Of a DNA stretch of 25,577 bases, positions 1-10,934 are shown piece after piece; the first letter of the stretch is position 1; every line of letters starts with the position of its first letter. A program made the translations under genes and the position numbers. This DNA comes from Cyclaneusma minus (Eukaryota > Ascomycota > Leotiomycetes > Marthamycetales > Marthamycetaceae). Below the pieces are notes generated by a model, which had not been told where the DNA came from, did not search any database, and saw only the letters and a program-made list of their open reading frames with translations. The stretch is taken from the NCBI GenBank assembly GCA_037179335.1, contig JAKZHN010000077.1, positions 1-25,577 on the forward strand, read 5' to 3'.

Positions 1-127
1 TAACCCTAACCCTAACCCTAACCCTAACCCTAACCCTAACCCTAACCCTAACCCTAACCCTAACCCTAACCCTAACCCTAACCCTAACCCTAACCCTAAC
101 CCTAACCCTAACCCTAACCCTAACCCT
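1..127. repeat. Telomere repeat array (TTAGGG type)
   Basis: Twenty-one perfect TAACCC hexamers followed by one extra T. This is the C-rich strand read inward from the chromosome end, so the G-rich strand (TTAGGG) points outward to the left. It marks a true left chromosome end. TTAGGG is the usual repeat of filamentous ascomycetes. No degenerate units are seen. Confidence 0.98.
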
Positions 128-171
128 CGGCTAAATTTCGGCTAAATTTCGGCTAAATTTCGGCTAAATTT
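128..171. repeat. Telomere-adjacent 11-bp tandem repeat, 4 copies
   Basis: Four perfect head-to-tail copies of CGGCTAAATTT lie directly against the last telomere hexamer, followed by CGGG. The unit contains CTAAA, which resembles a slipped telomere CTAACC. It may be a subtelomeric repeat shared among chromosome ends, or a product of imprecise telomere addition. Copy number and position are direct observations; the origin is inference. Confidence 0.9.
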
Positions 172-743
172 CGGGACATTGTTTTCCCCGAGACTTTTTC
201 GGTTTTTATTGCACGTCGATGGGTGCGGTGCGGTTTGGAGCATGGGTGGCGGAAAACCGGGCCCGGATTTTAGCCGGTATTTATCCGGTATTTTACTGGG
301 TTTTGTCGTATATGGATTTTAGTTTTTTTAAAAAAAAAAAAAAAAATTAAATTTATTTAAAATATTGTATTTAAATATATTAAAATTAAATAAAAATTTA
401 GCAATTAACCGGTATTAAGTAACGGAATATAAATTATATCAATATTAATATTTTTTATGCTCCGTTAATGTCTGAGGTTTCGATTTCCTCGGAAACTCCG
501 ATTTTCTTAAATTTTGAAATCAGACGCTTTTGTTATATTTTTCAGTTAATTAAACGAGTTTTGGGCGGATATGCTTACTCAATCTTGAACAGCGGCAAAA
601 CATTAGGTAAGGATAGAGCCGGCGGTGTCATGCAAGTCCACTTGCTCAATAATAGTCTTAAAACGCGTGAAAGAGCGTGAAAACGACTCCACGTCCTAGT
701 CCCTGAATTCCTCGGACGCTGCCCCGACTCTTGATACAATGCT
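172..743. other. Short subtelomeric non-coding region with A+T-rich core
   Basis: No gene is supported here. Positions about 180-300 are G/C-rich with short iterations such as GGGTGCGGTGCGG and two CCGGTATTT-like elements near 273-293. Positions about 318-460 are very A+T-rich, with a poly-A run and many TTAAAT/ATTTAA words. The rest (460-743) is the 3' flank of the minus-strand tubulin cofactor gene. A short ORF at 468-680 has no recognisable content and was not called. Confidence 0.7.
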
Positions 744-3700
744 TCAACCCTCACAAACCTCAAGCTCCGCTCTCAGCGCATCCAGATCCTTTTTCTTGGC
801 CTTCGTCCAATCGACACCTTTCCCGACACCTCTTGCCACCCACAGCGCATCTGCCACTTGACCTCTGACTTTGGGAAAGGGATGCGACAACATACTGCTC
901 AGCTTCTGCAATACAGCTGGATAGACTTCCATCAGTCCGCTGTAAACCTTGATCGCTGCTTCCAACTTTCGCACATTGCTCGTCTTGTAATGCGCTTTCT
1001 GCGCGAGCACAAAGAGATCCTTCCACCTATATAAGAGCGTCAGCAATCAAGCATCAAATGGGATCAAGGGCAAGAAGTTAGAGGGAAGAGCAACTCATAC
1101 TTGACGCTGCTTCTCTGTATGATCCCCACATCAAACAAGAAACCAATAGCCTCCAGTGTAGGAACCAGCACACGGTCATTGCCAAGATGAGTCGAAGCCA
1201 AGTCGACCAATGCGCCACAAACAACATCCAGCCGAGCATCATTGCCATCATCTGACCGAGTAGCGTGTGTGGCCGTCCGATCTCCTTGGCACACGTCCAC
1301 AAGCGCCGCTCTCGAGACTCGCACCAAGTCTTCCGATCCAGTATCAGCACTCGTCACATATCCGATAAGCATCTCCTTCCTCCACTTGCCCAACTCCTCA
1401 TTCTCACACTTCTCAGCCTCCACTGGCATAAACTTGTGCAAAATCCAGGCGAAGTATTCATATGAGCTCGTCGACAAGTCGCGGAATTTCTCCACTCCAT
1501 TATCATCGTCAGTTTGAGACGAGTCAGAAGCCCTGAGAGTGACCGAATGGAAGGGCAGATCGAGATGCCCCAGGCGCAGTGCTTGGTATATGACAGCAAG
1601 CGTCTTCTGCGCCTCGCCTCTCACTTTGTCCAACTTCTCTGTCGCTAGTCGCGGGACCTGTCGATATAGCATCTCTGGTGCCCTCTTCTTCAGCATCTCG
1701 AGCGCTTCTTTCTCTCCAGCATCACCGTCAGACTGACCGAGCATCATTTCACTTGCAACCCGTTCCGTCTCCACGAGGGCTCTCACAGTCTGCAGCGCAG
1801 CAACTCGCACCAAGCTACCAATATCACCTCGCGCATTCGTGGTATAGTCATTCAGACAGTCAGCCACGAATTCAATGAATTCCGGATGCTGGACAAGCAA
1901 GCCACTGTTCCCGATACATCGCAGGAGCACTTCTTTGACCTCGATCTCTGGCGTGAGTTCCAACCTCCTCTGAAAAGCTCGACAGATATCATTTTGGTGC
2001 TCCTTGTCGGCATGTACGAAAGCGACTCCCAACGCTTCGAGAAATCCCAGATGATGTGAAGGATTGCTCGACTGCACGGTAAGAGCTTGGGATATCCAGC
2101 TCTTGATCTGCTCATCGAAGGATTTCGGTCTCTGCTTGCCCAAGACTGCTACGGCTTTCAACGCCGCGTCTATCACAAAGCGTTCGGTTCGCTGAAGAGG
2201 TACTGAAAGCAGACGAGTAGCGAGAACGGGAACTTCGTAGCCTAGGTCCTTGTTGTTCGTCAGAAGCGTTGGCCTCCCCTGGCCTTCATAGCGTGATTGA
2301 ATCAGACTGCATAATGACTCCAGCAAAGTAGACAGCCCTTCAGCTATGAAAGCCCCTCGCGACAAACGCACATTGGCTCCCTCACGGAAGACAGCAATAG
2401 AGGTAATGAAGTCACTCCCAGCTTGTGGTGTGATGGCTGTCACGATATTTCGGATAGCCACTTTCTCCCCCTGGACAGCCGATACGCCAAACTGTCCATC
2501 TGTCTCCGTGATCGATTGCACCACAGCGGCAAGAGAAAGCAACAGTCCATGACCCTGCTCAACTTCTCGCTGTTTGAGCCCCTCCAACTGCTTCAGTATT
2601 CGATCGATCAGACGGAATCTGACCTCCGCCGAAGGCACACGTTTCGAAAGCTCGTACATGGCCGTGGCAGCAAGTCGCCTCGATCCGGCCTCCGTGTCGC
2701 CTACTCCGCGCCATCCCAGCAGATTCTCCAGCAGCGCATCGTAGTAAAGAGGAGACAGAGCTGCGGCTTGTGGCCCGACTTCCGTAAGTGCTCGTGACCG
2801 CAGGGCAACTGCGTGATAATCCACAACTTGAACAAGAGGAATGCCTTCCGCGATGATATCGGGATGTCTGCCAACAAGTTCCTGCAGCGCCGCTGATGCG
2901 CCACGTCGAATATTCCCGGCTGGATCCAAAGAAGCTGTCACCACGAGCTCGATGGCTAGCGTCTGAATGGCCGAGACATCTTGATTGGTGCCAACTGCCT
3001 TCGACAGAACAAAGTCCAGCTCTTTCGTACTGTATCTGCGTGCCACAGACCAGATACCAAAACATGCAGCATCTCGTACGTTCGCACCTAGAGAACTTCC
3101 AGAAGTAGATCGTTGCTCAAAAGACAACGCCATGATCATAGCATTGAGAATCCTCGGCAGATCACTCGAAGGCGCTGATGGACGATATAGGAGATGGGAC
3201 AAAGTGAGCGTGGAACCATGCCATTCCAGTGGATTCTCGGACGAGAAATCATAGCCAGGCATTAGACTACCCTTTGGACGAGTACGGTTCATCGATCCGC
3301 GGCGATTAAAAATCTCATCAATGACACTGGATGTCATATCAGGAGGCAGACGAGAAGTAACCACACTCAAAGCTTTGCTTGCAGCTAGTCGAACCGAAGT
3401 ATCGAGATCGGCCAAGAGATCACATAGGAAGTTTATTGTGCTGTCTAGTATCTCCATGACATTGTCTTCAGTCAATGGTGACTCCCGTGCCAGATTCTCT
3501 AGGCCGAGTACTGCTGATGCACGAATAACCTTGACAACGGACTTGCGTACGAGGGCAGACGATCTGATGGCTTCTAACTCGGCGTTCTCTGTCGTCCACA
3601 GATTCTGCATGGAGTTGAAGATCTGCATCAAGTAGTTGTCCAGGTGTGACGTGCCTGCTGCGGAGATGAGGAGCCCACTGAGAAAGGAAATGAGGCCAAC

Positions 3701-4591
3701 GTAATGATAGGGAGAAGAACCACCCACTGTAGGGGCCAAGGATGAGAGAGCCCACTGAACAAGTGCGTCCAATAAGCCAAGTGCTTGCATGTCGCGGCGC
3801 ATCGAGAGTCGAACCAGCAAAGTCTTTGCCGAGTCTCGCTCCTTACCTGATGTGCTCAGGTTCTTGATGGCAAGTGGCATCACTCGAGTTGCTACACTTG
3901 GTAGACCTTCTGGCCAGGTGAAGCCTCTGATGTCTGCCTTTGCGTCACCTGCATTGCTGTCGGATGAGAGCGATGCGAGGTCGAATGGCGCAAGCATCAG
4001 ATGTGACAGCCAGAGGAGAGTGATGTACCGCTCTTTCCAGCCCCACGCCGTCGATGTTGAAAGATCATCATCGGCTGGCACCTCGGATTGATCGGCGTTC
4101 TCGAGGGAAGACAATAGTGGCTCTATGTATTTTGTCTCAGCACCGAGGAAGCGGACAACGACTTTCTCCCCTCTGACCTTGCACAAAGTATATAACAACC
4201 ATGACACAGCTTTCGACAACGGAATCAGGAGGAGCTTGTGAGATTCGGTCTTCGTGATGGGGTTCTTGTTCAAGGATTTGAGGAAGGCATCTGCGAGAGG
4301 AGGGACGATTTTGTCGAGATGTGGATCTAGGAGTTGGGGCAGTTCCTGAAATGGTTCGAGCTGTAAGATCGTAACACATTAGCAGAGGTCTGCAGATCAA
4401 GGACGTCTCACGTCTCGTACCAAGGCAATGAGTCGGTCGGTCTCCCGGACGCGGACTCGCTGGCTAACTCTCAGCTTCCCCGACTCGGTGGACTTCCATA
4501 GAAAGGGGTGGAGGGAGTCGTGGAAGTCGGCGATAAGCTGGCCAGAAGACTTCTGCAGGCGGATATCTTGATCGCCGTCGGTGGAATCCAT
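744..4591 (-). CDS. TBCD: Tubulin-folding cofactor D (TBCD / Alp1 / Cin1 family)
   Basis: HEAT-repeat chaperone that captures beta-tubulin and, with cofactors E and C, assembles and recycles alpha/beta-tubulin heterodimers in the cytosol. Three exons: 4591-4412, 4360-1101 and 1026-744. Intron 1 (51 nt) runs GTGAGA to TTACAG, intron 2 (74 nt) runs GTATGA to TATATAG, and the joins keep frame, giving 1240 residues, a normal length for the family. Diagnostic matches to TBCD are QLLDPHLD (about residues 69-76), KVRG (121-124) and RYITLLWLS...PFDL (about 171-188). The middle is helical HEAT-like sequence; the C-terminal part (about 900-1100) matches the position of the conserved cofactor D C-terminal domain. 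Start: first ATG of the open exon-1 frame, with no better upstream choice. It is intact although its stop codon is only about 620 bp from the telomere. It is divergently oriented to the dehydrogenase at 5499. Confidence 0.95.
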
Positions 4592-5498
4592 GGCCGGTGC
4601 TGTTCAGGGTGGCATGCTAGGCTGCTGGCAAAACGTGTGCAAGGAGATGTGTTGTGCAAGGATATCAGCGGCGGGGCCAGGCAGCGAGGAGTGCGTCGAT
4701 GTAAATCGAGCGGAGGAAGTCAATAGGGAGGTGAAGCATTGGTGAATTGAGAAGGCAGGATCGTGGTAATGTTTCTCGGTGATGTTCTTGACAGCACGGA
4801 TTGATTGAAGTGGGATGAAGCTGAAGATCGGCGCCAAGATTTCGCGGCGCGGCCGCCTCGATGCGCCAGATGTGCAGAATCTCGATACGCGTTCAAGAGC
4901 CGCCTTTTTCAACTTTGTATGACTTCAATGATAATTGAAATGAAGGCCGTTACATAGGGCCGTGGGGACTTCTCAGAATTAAGATCTCTTCCGAATCTTC
5001 TCGATTCTGCACACCTTGATCCTTTCAAACTGCCATCGGATTTTACGACTCCCCCGATATCCCGGCCGACAGCACGCTTTCTTTTGGACTTGCGGACGCC
5101 AACGCCGAAGAAAGCATAGGACGCCAGAATAAGTAGCTCAATGGACCAGTTACCGTAATACGACAGCCAGTTTGATGCTTGCAAGTGACGCCGTTGAGGT
5201 AGCTGCCTGAAACGTGGAGAATACATCATTCCCTCGGATCTAGTCCCTCAGACATGCATCCGAGCCACTTCCTATATCAACCGCAACTGACCCCTCTCTC
5301 TCTCAGAGGTAACTAACACTGCCAAGACTCGATACTTGAGACTTGCAGCTCAATCGCCCACAGTCAAGCTGCCAATTTTCCTACCTCTACAATCTGTCGC
5401 CCACTGTCCAAGTTATACAAGTATCAGGACAGAGAAACGACGTGGATATACCTGAGACATTCACCCCTCTACTCCCCGGGATCCAACAGACCGCTATC
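4592..5498. promoter_or_regulatory. Divergent intergenic region (cofactor D / dehydrogenase)
   Basis: About 900 bp separate the two divergent start codons, so it must hold both promoters and 5' leaders. C/T-rich stretches precede the plus-strand gene (CCCCTCTCTCTCTCAGAGG near 5290-5309), which is common around fungal transcription starts. Short ORFs on both strands here (4604-4912, 4909-5229) have no recognisable domains. No specific factor site can be assigned. Confidence 0.5.
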
Positions 5499-6962
5499 AT
5501 GGGGGAAACATGGAGTAGCCTGTTCCCACCCAAGCCCACTTTTACTGAGAAGAATTGTGGCGATCAATCGGGCAAGGTAAGCTCGAATCTTCAAGCCAAA
5601 TCAAGCTTCGTCGATCACACTATTCTGCATCCACATAATGCCTTTCGAAGAAGTCACTTCACCTGACTGACACCTGGCAGATCTTCATCGTAACCGGATC
5701 CACTTCCGGTGTAGGAAAAGAGCTGGCTGGCATCCTTTACTCCCACAATGCCAAAGTCTACCTCGCCGCCCGCTCCTCGGAGAAAGCCTCTCAGGCCATT
5801 GAAGAACTCAAGGCCAAGCACCCATCCAGCAAAGGCGAACTCGTATTCTTGCACCTAGACCTGAACGACTTGACCACAATCAAAGCCTCTGCTGAAGAAT
5901 TCCTGTCCAAAGAATCCAAACTCGACGTCCTCTGGAACAATGCCGGCGTCATGGTCCCTCCTCAAGGCTCAAAAACTGCCCAAGGCTACGAGATGCAGCT
6001 AGGCACGAATTGTGTTGCCCCCTTCCTGTTCACCCAACTCTTGACTCCAATTTTGCAGGAGACGGCGAAGAAGGCACCGACAGGGACGGTACGCGTCGTT
6101 TGGGTTTCGAGTTCAGCTACTTCGATGTCCCCCACAGGAGGAGTGCCGATGGATAACATCAATTATCACAAGAAAGACGCCGGTGCGTGGACCAAGTATG
6201 GCATTAGTAAGGCCGGAAATGTGATGCATGCACATGAATATGCCACGCGGTACGGGAAGGATGGCATCATCAGTGTGGTACGTGTCAATCTTGCCCCCAA
6301 TGAAAGTTGGAATGTACAGTGGAACGAAAAGTCTGAACCCCCCCCTCTCTTGGACGCCCTCTCAAACTTCTGATAACTGTTTGAACTATTCTCGATTCTT
6401 GGGAATACTCTCAATTATCAGAGATATTTCGCATCATTGTGGATTGTCACAGTTACTGGGAATATTTTCAAGCAAGTTTCGCCTGGGGATGGGTTCAGAC
6501 TTTGGACATTTGAGTGTAGGAAGGGGGGGAGGGGAATGGAGAGATGATTACGGGATGCTAACGACACCACAGTCTTTGAACCCGGGCAATCTGAAGACGG
6601 ACTTGCAGAGGCATCTTTCCGCTACTCAAAGTTTCATCATTGGCTTTATGGTGTATCCTCCTGTATTTGGAGCATACACAGAGCTCTTTGCTGGCCTGTC
6701 ACCAGAAGTAACTCCTGCCAAAAATGGTGCTTGGGGTATGTGACTGTTCTGATTCCACGTCCCCTTCCATGCACACCCATGTAAGATACGTATGGGAACA
6801 ATTGCTGACACGTTTTCGTCCTCTATAGTTGCTCCTTGGGGACGCCCTGTTCCCACTCGTAGTGACCTTGAGGCGGCGGCGAAGACGGAAGCTGAAGGCG
6901 GATCCGGCATTGCTAAGAAGTTCTGGGAATGGTCGGAGGAGCAGGTGAAGCCTTACCGTTGA
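5499..6962 (+). CDS. Short-chain dehydrogenase/reductase (SDR), retinol-dehydrogenase-like
   Basis: NAD(P)-dependent oxidoreductase of the classical SDR superfamily; the substrate cannot be told from sequence. Exons 5499-5576, 5681-6277, 6573-6735 and 6829-6962; introns of 104, 295 and 93 nt, all GT-AG, with a GCTAAC branch-point-like word before the third exon. The product is 323 residues. Visible motifs: cofactor-binding TGSTSGVG (31-38), NNAG (112-115), structural Asn136 in LGTN, catalytic Ser in VSSS (about 168-171), Tyr199 and Lys203 in YGISK, and NPG (228-230) after the active site. The start is the ATG at 5499 because MG..WSSLFPPKPTFTE is the usual opening of this fungal subgroup; an in-frame ATG at 5343 would add 52 untypical residues. 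The 295-nt second intron is much longer than others here. No biosynthetic cluster surrounds it. Confidence 0.9.
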
Positions 6963-7090
6963 TGGGGACAGGCAATGTATCGTATTCTGTGGAGTAAGGT
7001 TCAGTAGGGCGCAAAAGGTCCATACCCCTCTCTGACCTTACTGTGTAGCAGTGGTCAGAATGCACTTCTGTTGGAATAATTCTATTATTT

Positions 7091-7186
7091 CTAGTTATCC
7101 CGATAATTCCTAGTTATTCCAAACATTCCCAGTTATTCCAAATCGTTCTAATTATCCTGGAGTATTCCTAATTACTCATGATACTC
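7091..7186. repeat. Degenerate 19-nt tandem repeat, about 5 units
   Basis: Successive units start at 7091, 7110, 7129, 7148 and about 7168 and follow the loose pattern CTAGTTATTCCAAACATTC. Units 1-3 agree best; 4 and 5 are diverged. The run is A+T-rich and sits about 130 bp beyond the dehydrogenase stop codon. It is an old minisatellite by appearance; no function is implied. Confidence 0.7.
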
Positions 7187-8919
7187 AGAATGTTCCTAGG
7201 TAATTACTTAGTAATTACTGGCTGGAAGACCTCGCCGTCACCATAACACCAGCTGTAAGGCACTGTTCACATGATCTGGCACCAAATGAGAAAAGGGTCA
7301 GACTCTTCTGAACTCTGAAGCAAGTAGCAGTCGAGTCGAAATTTACAGTCGCAGCGCAATCCCATTCCCAATCCCACCTCGACATTCTCGTCAACTGCGC
7401 TGCATTTCCGACTGGAATCTGATAAGACCTTATCGCCCCTATGGTGGGGCGCGCTAGTGCCGATCGTCGCCTCAATCCGGTGACGTCAATCTGGGTTTGG
7501 GAACATCCATTGATGTTGGGCCACTCAAGCAACAACACACGCCAACCATCCCGACCGAACTGTCAGAGACCAAGTGACCGGGTCGAATCAAATTCAGGAT
7601 TCAGGTCGTGAAGCAGCGTCATCTGTCGCACTTCCGGGAGGGGACATGATCGATCTCCCAGCGAACGTACTCACGCCATGATTTCCCTACCCGTCAGCTT
7701 CGGCATTCTTGCCATGTTCGCGCGATGAAGTCGACGGTCCCCAAAGCCTCCCAGCTTTCCTCGGTTCTCTCCCCTTCCTTTCTTCGTGGGACACCTTGTC
7801 GCGATTCGCGAAGGCCGACATGGCGACAAGCTAGGATCGAGTCAACAATTGTCGGCTTCTCCTATCGGCGGGCTCGCGCGATGCCTCGATGAGTCGATCT
7901 GAACGTAAATTTATGATGTTTGCCTCGAGTTCAAAATCGACGGAGAAGGAGTAAAAGGACATGTCAAGCACCAAAACACCAGGCGAGGAATCGAGTGACG
8001 GTTACTGGGCTACATACCGATAAGTACGCACGATTGTCGATGGCATTCAGTGCGCAAACTCCCTCTTACCAGAATCGAAATTAGGTATGGAATGGCCTGT
8101 GAAAGCATTGGCACACTGACCAGATGATAGCATCAGAAACAGGGGTGGCACAGCTCGAATCAAAATATCATTCAACTGACGTCGGCACATGCAGGGGACG
8201 GGAAAAGTGTATCTCGCTATACCGCGGCTGTCTACAGTTGAGGGACTCCTCAAGATGTTTTCTTTTTTCGATTTCGCGTTCCTTCTTACTGTCTCTCTCA
8301 GCTCTCTTCTCAATTTCTGGGCTTCTCCCTCAAGGTTGAAATCATGAAAATCGAAGGTAATCCTCAAGTTGTTCAGATCGTGCTCGACAACAGCTGACAT
8401 CTGATTGTCGAACTGTCGACTCAGCCGAAGTTGATGATACTTGATGTAGATGCTGATGTTGTTGATATTGATGCTACAAGGGCCAAACTCCGCGATTAGA
8501 AAGAAAGTCCCAGGACCAGGAACCGATCCAACCAGGCCTCATGGGGTACCCTAGCGGCGGAAGCAAGTTAAGCTTCTTTTTACGCCTCGAACCCCTGAAG
8601 ACTCGGGGTGACCCCGATTGGACGAAAACAAAATTGCGGCCTGGATGGTGCATGGCTGGCTTGGCGGGGAATCAGCAGCGTAGTTGCACTCTCGCAATCT
8701 CCGACGCATCCTTCAGCCGCCCATCACGCCAAAAAAAGGGCTCGACAAGGCCAAAGCAAAGAAGAGCTTTGGCCGGAAAGGGGTTTGTGGAGAGTCTGGC
8801 CATGCGCCCCGAGATAAGATTGATGCAAACTCCAACATAGATGTGGCGCCAGAAGGGCACTTGGGGATCCCCAGTGCCGGCTTTTGCCTATCTGATGACC
8901 CTAGACTTGGTGTAGGTTC

Positions 8920-9331
8920 TGTCTCTCTAGTCTCTGCTTTAAGCAAACTGCCCCCCTTTGCCTCCCTCCTCCTTTTTGCTTTGCGACTTGCCAGATCCCT
9001 TGACCATACCTTCATTCTTACGGACAGTTCACTCTTTTCTGCTCCGAAGAATACTCTCATTCACACTCCTTCAACCCATCTGGTTATTCAACCCTTTACT
9101 CCTTCGAATCACTCCTCGAGTCACTTTGCTCGCTACTTCTGTCTGAAGAAGAACATACAAGGAGGGAAGTTCAAAGACGCATTCGCTGGGGTCAACTTGA
9201 AAATTTGGCACAAACAATCTTGCACTTGATCCTTCGGACATCTTCGGACGCCTTCGAAAACCTCGACTTAGACCTTCACGGCGTGTTCTGGCCGGCAACA
9301 GATCTCCAACGCCACGACGAAGTTCACAGAT
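8920..9331 (+). promoter_or_regulatory. C/T-rich promoter/leader region of the SUN gene
   Basis: Strong pyrimidine bias on the plus strand (for example CCCCCCTTTGCCTCCCTCC near 8951-8969) followed by C/T- and ACTCC-rich sequence up to the ATG at 9332. Pyrimidine tracts just upstream of start sites are typical of highly expressed ascomycete genes. Transcription start not determined. Confidence 0.45.
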
Positions 9332-10934
9332 ATGAAAGCCACTGTCGGCGCAGCTTTGGTGTTACTCTCACTACCCGCCACATTCGCAAGTCGGCATCAT
9401 GAGGGTGTGTCACCCCTGGATGTTATGCATCGAAGACATTCACACAAGAGATTGCATGCATCGCCGCTCGCGGAAGTCAACGGGAATATTCTCGAGGGGG
9501 TTTCCCCGGTCGAGAAGCGCGGAGGACAATGCCAATTTCCTAGCGACGCCGGCCTCGTCGCTGTCACTCCGGGAAGTTCAAATGCAGGATGGGCGCTGAG
9601 TCCTGATCAGGCTTGCAAGCCAGGTAATTTCTGTCCGTATGCCTGCCCGCCGGGTCAAGTCTCTATGCAATGGAATCCTCTCGCAACAGCGTATACCTAT
9701 CCGTTGTCGATGGTTAGTAGTCGGAATTTTCGATTGGCAAGAACTGTTGGCTGACTCAATGTAGGACGGAGGACTTTTTTGCGACTTGTTTGGCAATATC
9801 CATAAGCCTTTCCCACTCAATCCCTACTGCGCTCAAGGCACTGGCGCAATCAGCGCCAAAAACACCATCGGAAACACTGTGGCTTTCTGTCAGACCGTCC
9901 TCCCTGGTAACGAAGCCATGTTGATTCCCACTGCCGTAGACTCCTCCGCCCAACTCGCTATCCCTGGTCCTGAGTACTGGGTATCAACAGCCGCGCATTA
10001 CTATGTCAACAACCCTGGTCTGACCACTGAGGAAGCCTGTATCTGGAGTGATGGAAGCCAGCCTCTAGGTAACTGGGCACCGTATGTTTTCGGTGCCAAC
10101 ACCGACGGCGACGGCAACACTTTTGCCAAAATCGGCTGGAACCCTATCTTCACAGGCTGCTCGCTCTCCGAAACGGCTCCTGAGTGGGGACTCGAGATTA
10201 TCTGCGAAGGCGGGGGATGTAACGGATTGCCATGCAAGATCGATCCTTCTACCAACTCTGTGAACGAAGTGACTAGTGCCAACGGTGCGTCTGGAGCTGG
10301 CGGTGCCAATTTCTGCGTAGCTACTATTCCCTCAGGCGTCACAGCGTATGTCAACGTCTTCAAGGCCGGCAATGCGGGTGGTTCCAGCTCCGGCTCTTCG
10401 TCTAGCAGCAGCTCATCTAGCACCCCTGTGCCTTCCAGTTCCTCCACCCCACCTCCTTCAAGCTCATCCTCAACACCGAGCCCTTCAAGCACCTCAACAC
10501 CCACCCCGTCGTCCACCTCAACTTCAAGCTCCAGCTCGAGCTCTAGCTCTAGCTCTAGCTCCAGTTCCAGTTCCAGTTCCAGCTCCAGCACATCCACACC
10601 ATCATCATCCTCATCATTATCATCATCCTCGTCCAGCAGTAGCTCATCGAGCTCCTTGTGTACCTCCACATCCTCACAGAAGGGCCACGTTTTTGTGCAG
10701 AACAGCACATCGGCTCATATACCCACTGGCACTGGAAGCTCTGGGAATAGCGGCTCGACAGGCGCAATGACGACAAACGGTGCGATGGCAACTGGAACAA
10801 GCGACAGCAATGGTGTATCGCCGATCCAGTCTGCATCGGCGAGCTCGACCACAACCGGCAGTGCAACCCACCTCGCAGCATTTTCACTCAGCACCATGTT
10901 CTTGGTTGCCTGTGGCTGCTTTTTGCTGTTTTAG
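9332..10934 (+). CDS. SUN-family (GH132) secreted cell-wall protein, GPI-anchored
   Basis: Wall-remodelling protein of the SUN family (Pfam SUN, CAZy GH132); fungal members act on beta-1,3-glucan and affect septation and wall integrity. Exons 9332-9712 and 9765-10934; a 52-nt intron (GTTAGT...TGTAG, branch-like CTGAC) splits it in phase 0. The product is 516 residues. Signal peptide about 1-19; a Lys-Arg at 62-63 is a likely Kex2 site that would make the mature protein start near GGQCQFP. The SUN domain (about 67-325) shows C-Q-F-P, AVTPGS, GWALSPDQ, Y-A-C-P-P-G and DGGLFCD, with many Cys. A Ser/Thr/Pro stalk (about 333-430) is partly encoded by hexamer repeats. The last about 20 residues are hydrophobic and end the chain, preceded by small residues, as for a GPI signal. 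It resembles the GPI-tailed SUN subgroup rather than the yeast Sim1/Uth1 type. Confidence 0.92.
10384..10660 (+). repeat. Ser-coding microsatellite (AGCTCn hexamers, TCA/TCC runs)
   Basis: Inside the SUN gene, positions about 10527-10590 consist of hexamers such as AGCTCC, AGCTCT and AGTTCC, followed by ATC/TCA-rich triplets to about 10630. They encode an almost pure Ser tract. The array is prone to length change by slippage, always in multiples that keep frame. The reverse strand reads as an acidic D/E/L ORF, which is an artefact. Confidence 0.85.

Larger units (their letters stand above)
6963..9331. other. Long non-coding interval between dehydrogenase and SUN gene
   Basis: No gene supported in about 2.4 kb. 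Contents seen: the degenerate 19-nt repeat at 7091-7186; C/T-rich tracts near 7745-7790; TGATG/TTGAT-rich simple sequence near 8430-8475; a short inverted repeat CGGGGTGACCCCG near 8604-8616; and from about 8920 a C/T-rich region leading to the SUN gene. Several ORFs of 60-180 codons between 8541 and 9400 overlap one another in different frames, lack domains, and look like the leader or promoter of the downstream gene. Confidence 0.6.

Noticed and set aside
4604..5229. Two minus-strand ORFs of about 100 codons between the divergent genes
   Set aside because: They occupy the leader and promoter of the cofactor D gene and show no conserved features.
5343..5498. Upstream in-frame ATG for the dehydrogenase
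   Set aside because: Adds 52 residues unlike the family, whose members start at the MG..W motif; the downstream ATG at 5499 fits.
6515..6540. G-rich run in the dehydrogenase intron as a possible G-quadruplex
   Set aside because: Only two long G runs are present; four separated runs of three or more are not seen.
8600..8620. CGGGGTGACCCCG inverted repeat as a regulator site
   Set aside because: Single copy 700 bp from the nearest start codon; too short to assign to a factor.
8541..9402. Several plus- and minus-strand ORFs (60-181 codons) before the SUN gene
   Set aside because: They overlap in different frames, carry no domain, and lie in the C/T-rich promoter and leader.
10001..10708. 235-codon acidic ORF on the minus strand
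   Set aside because: It is the exact reverse of the Ser-rich stalk of the SUN gene; alternating E/L comes from the AGCTCn repeat, not from selection.
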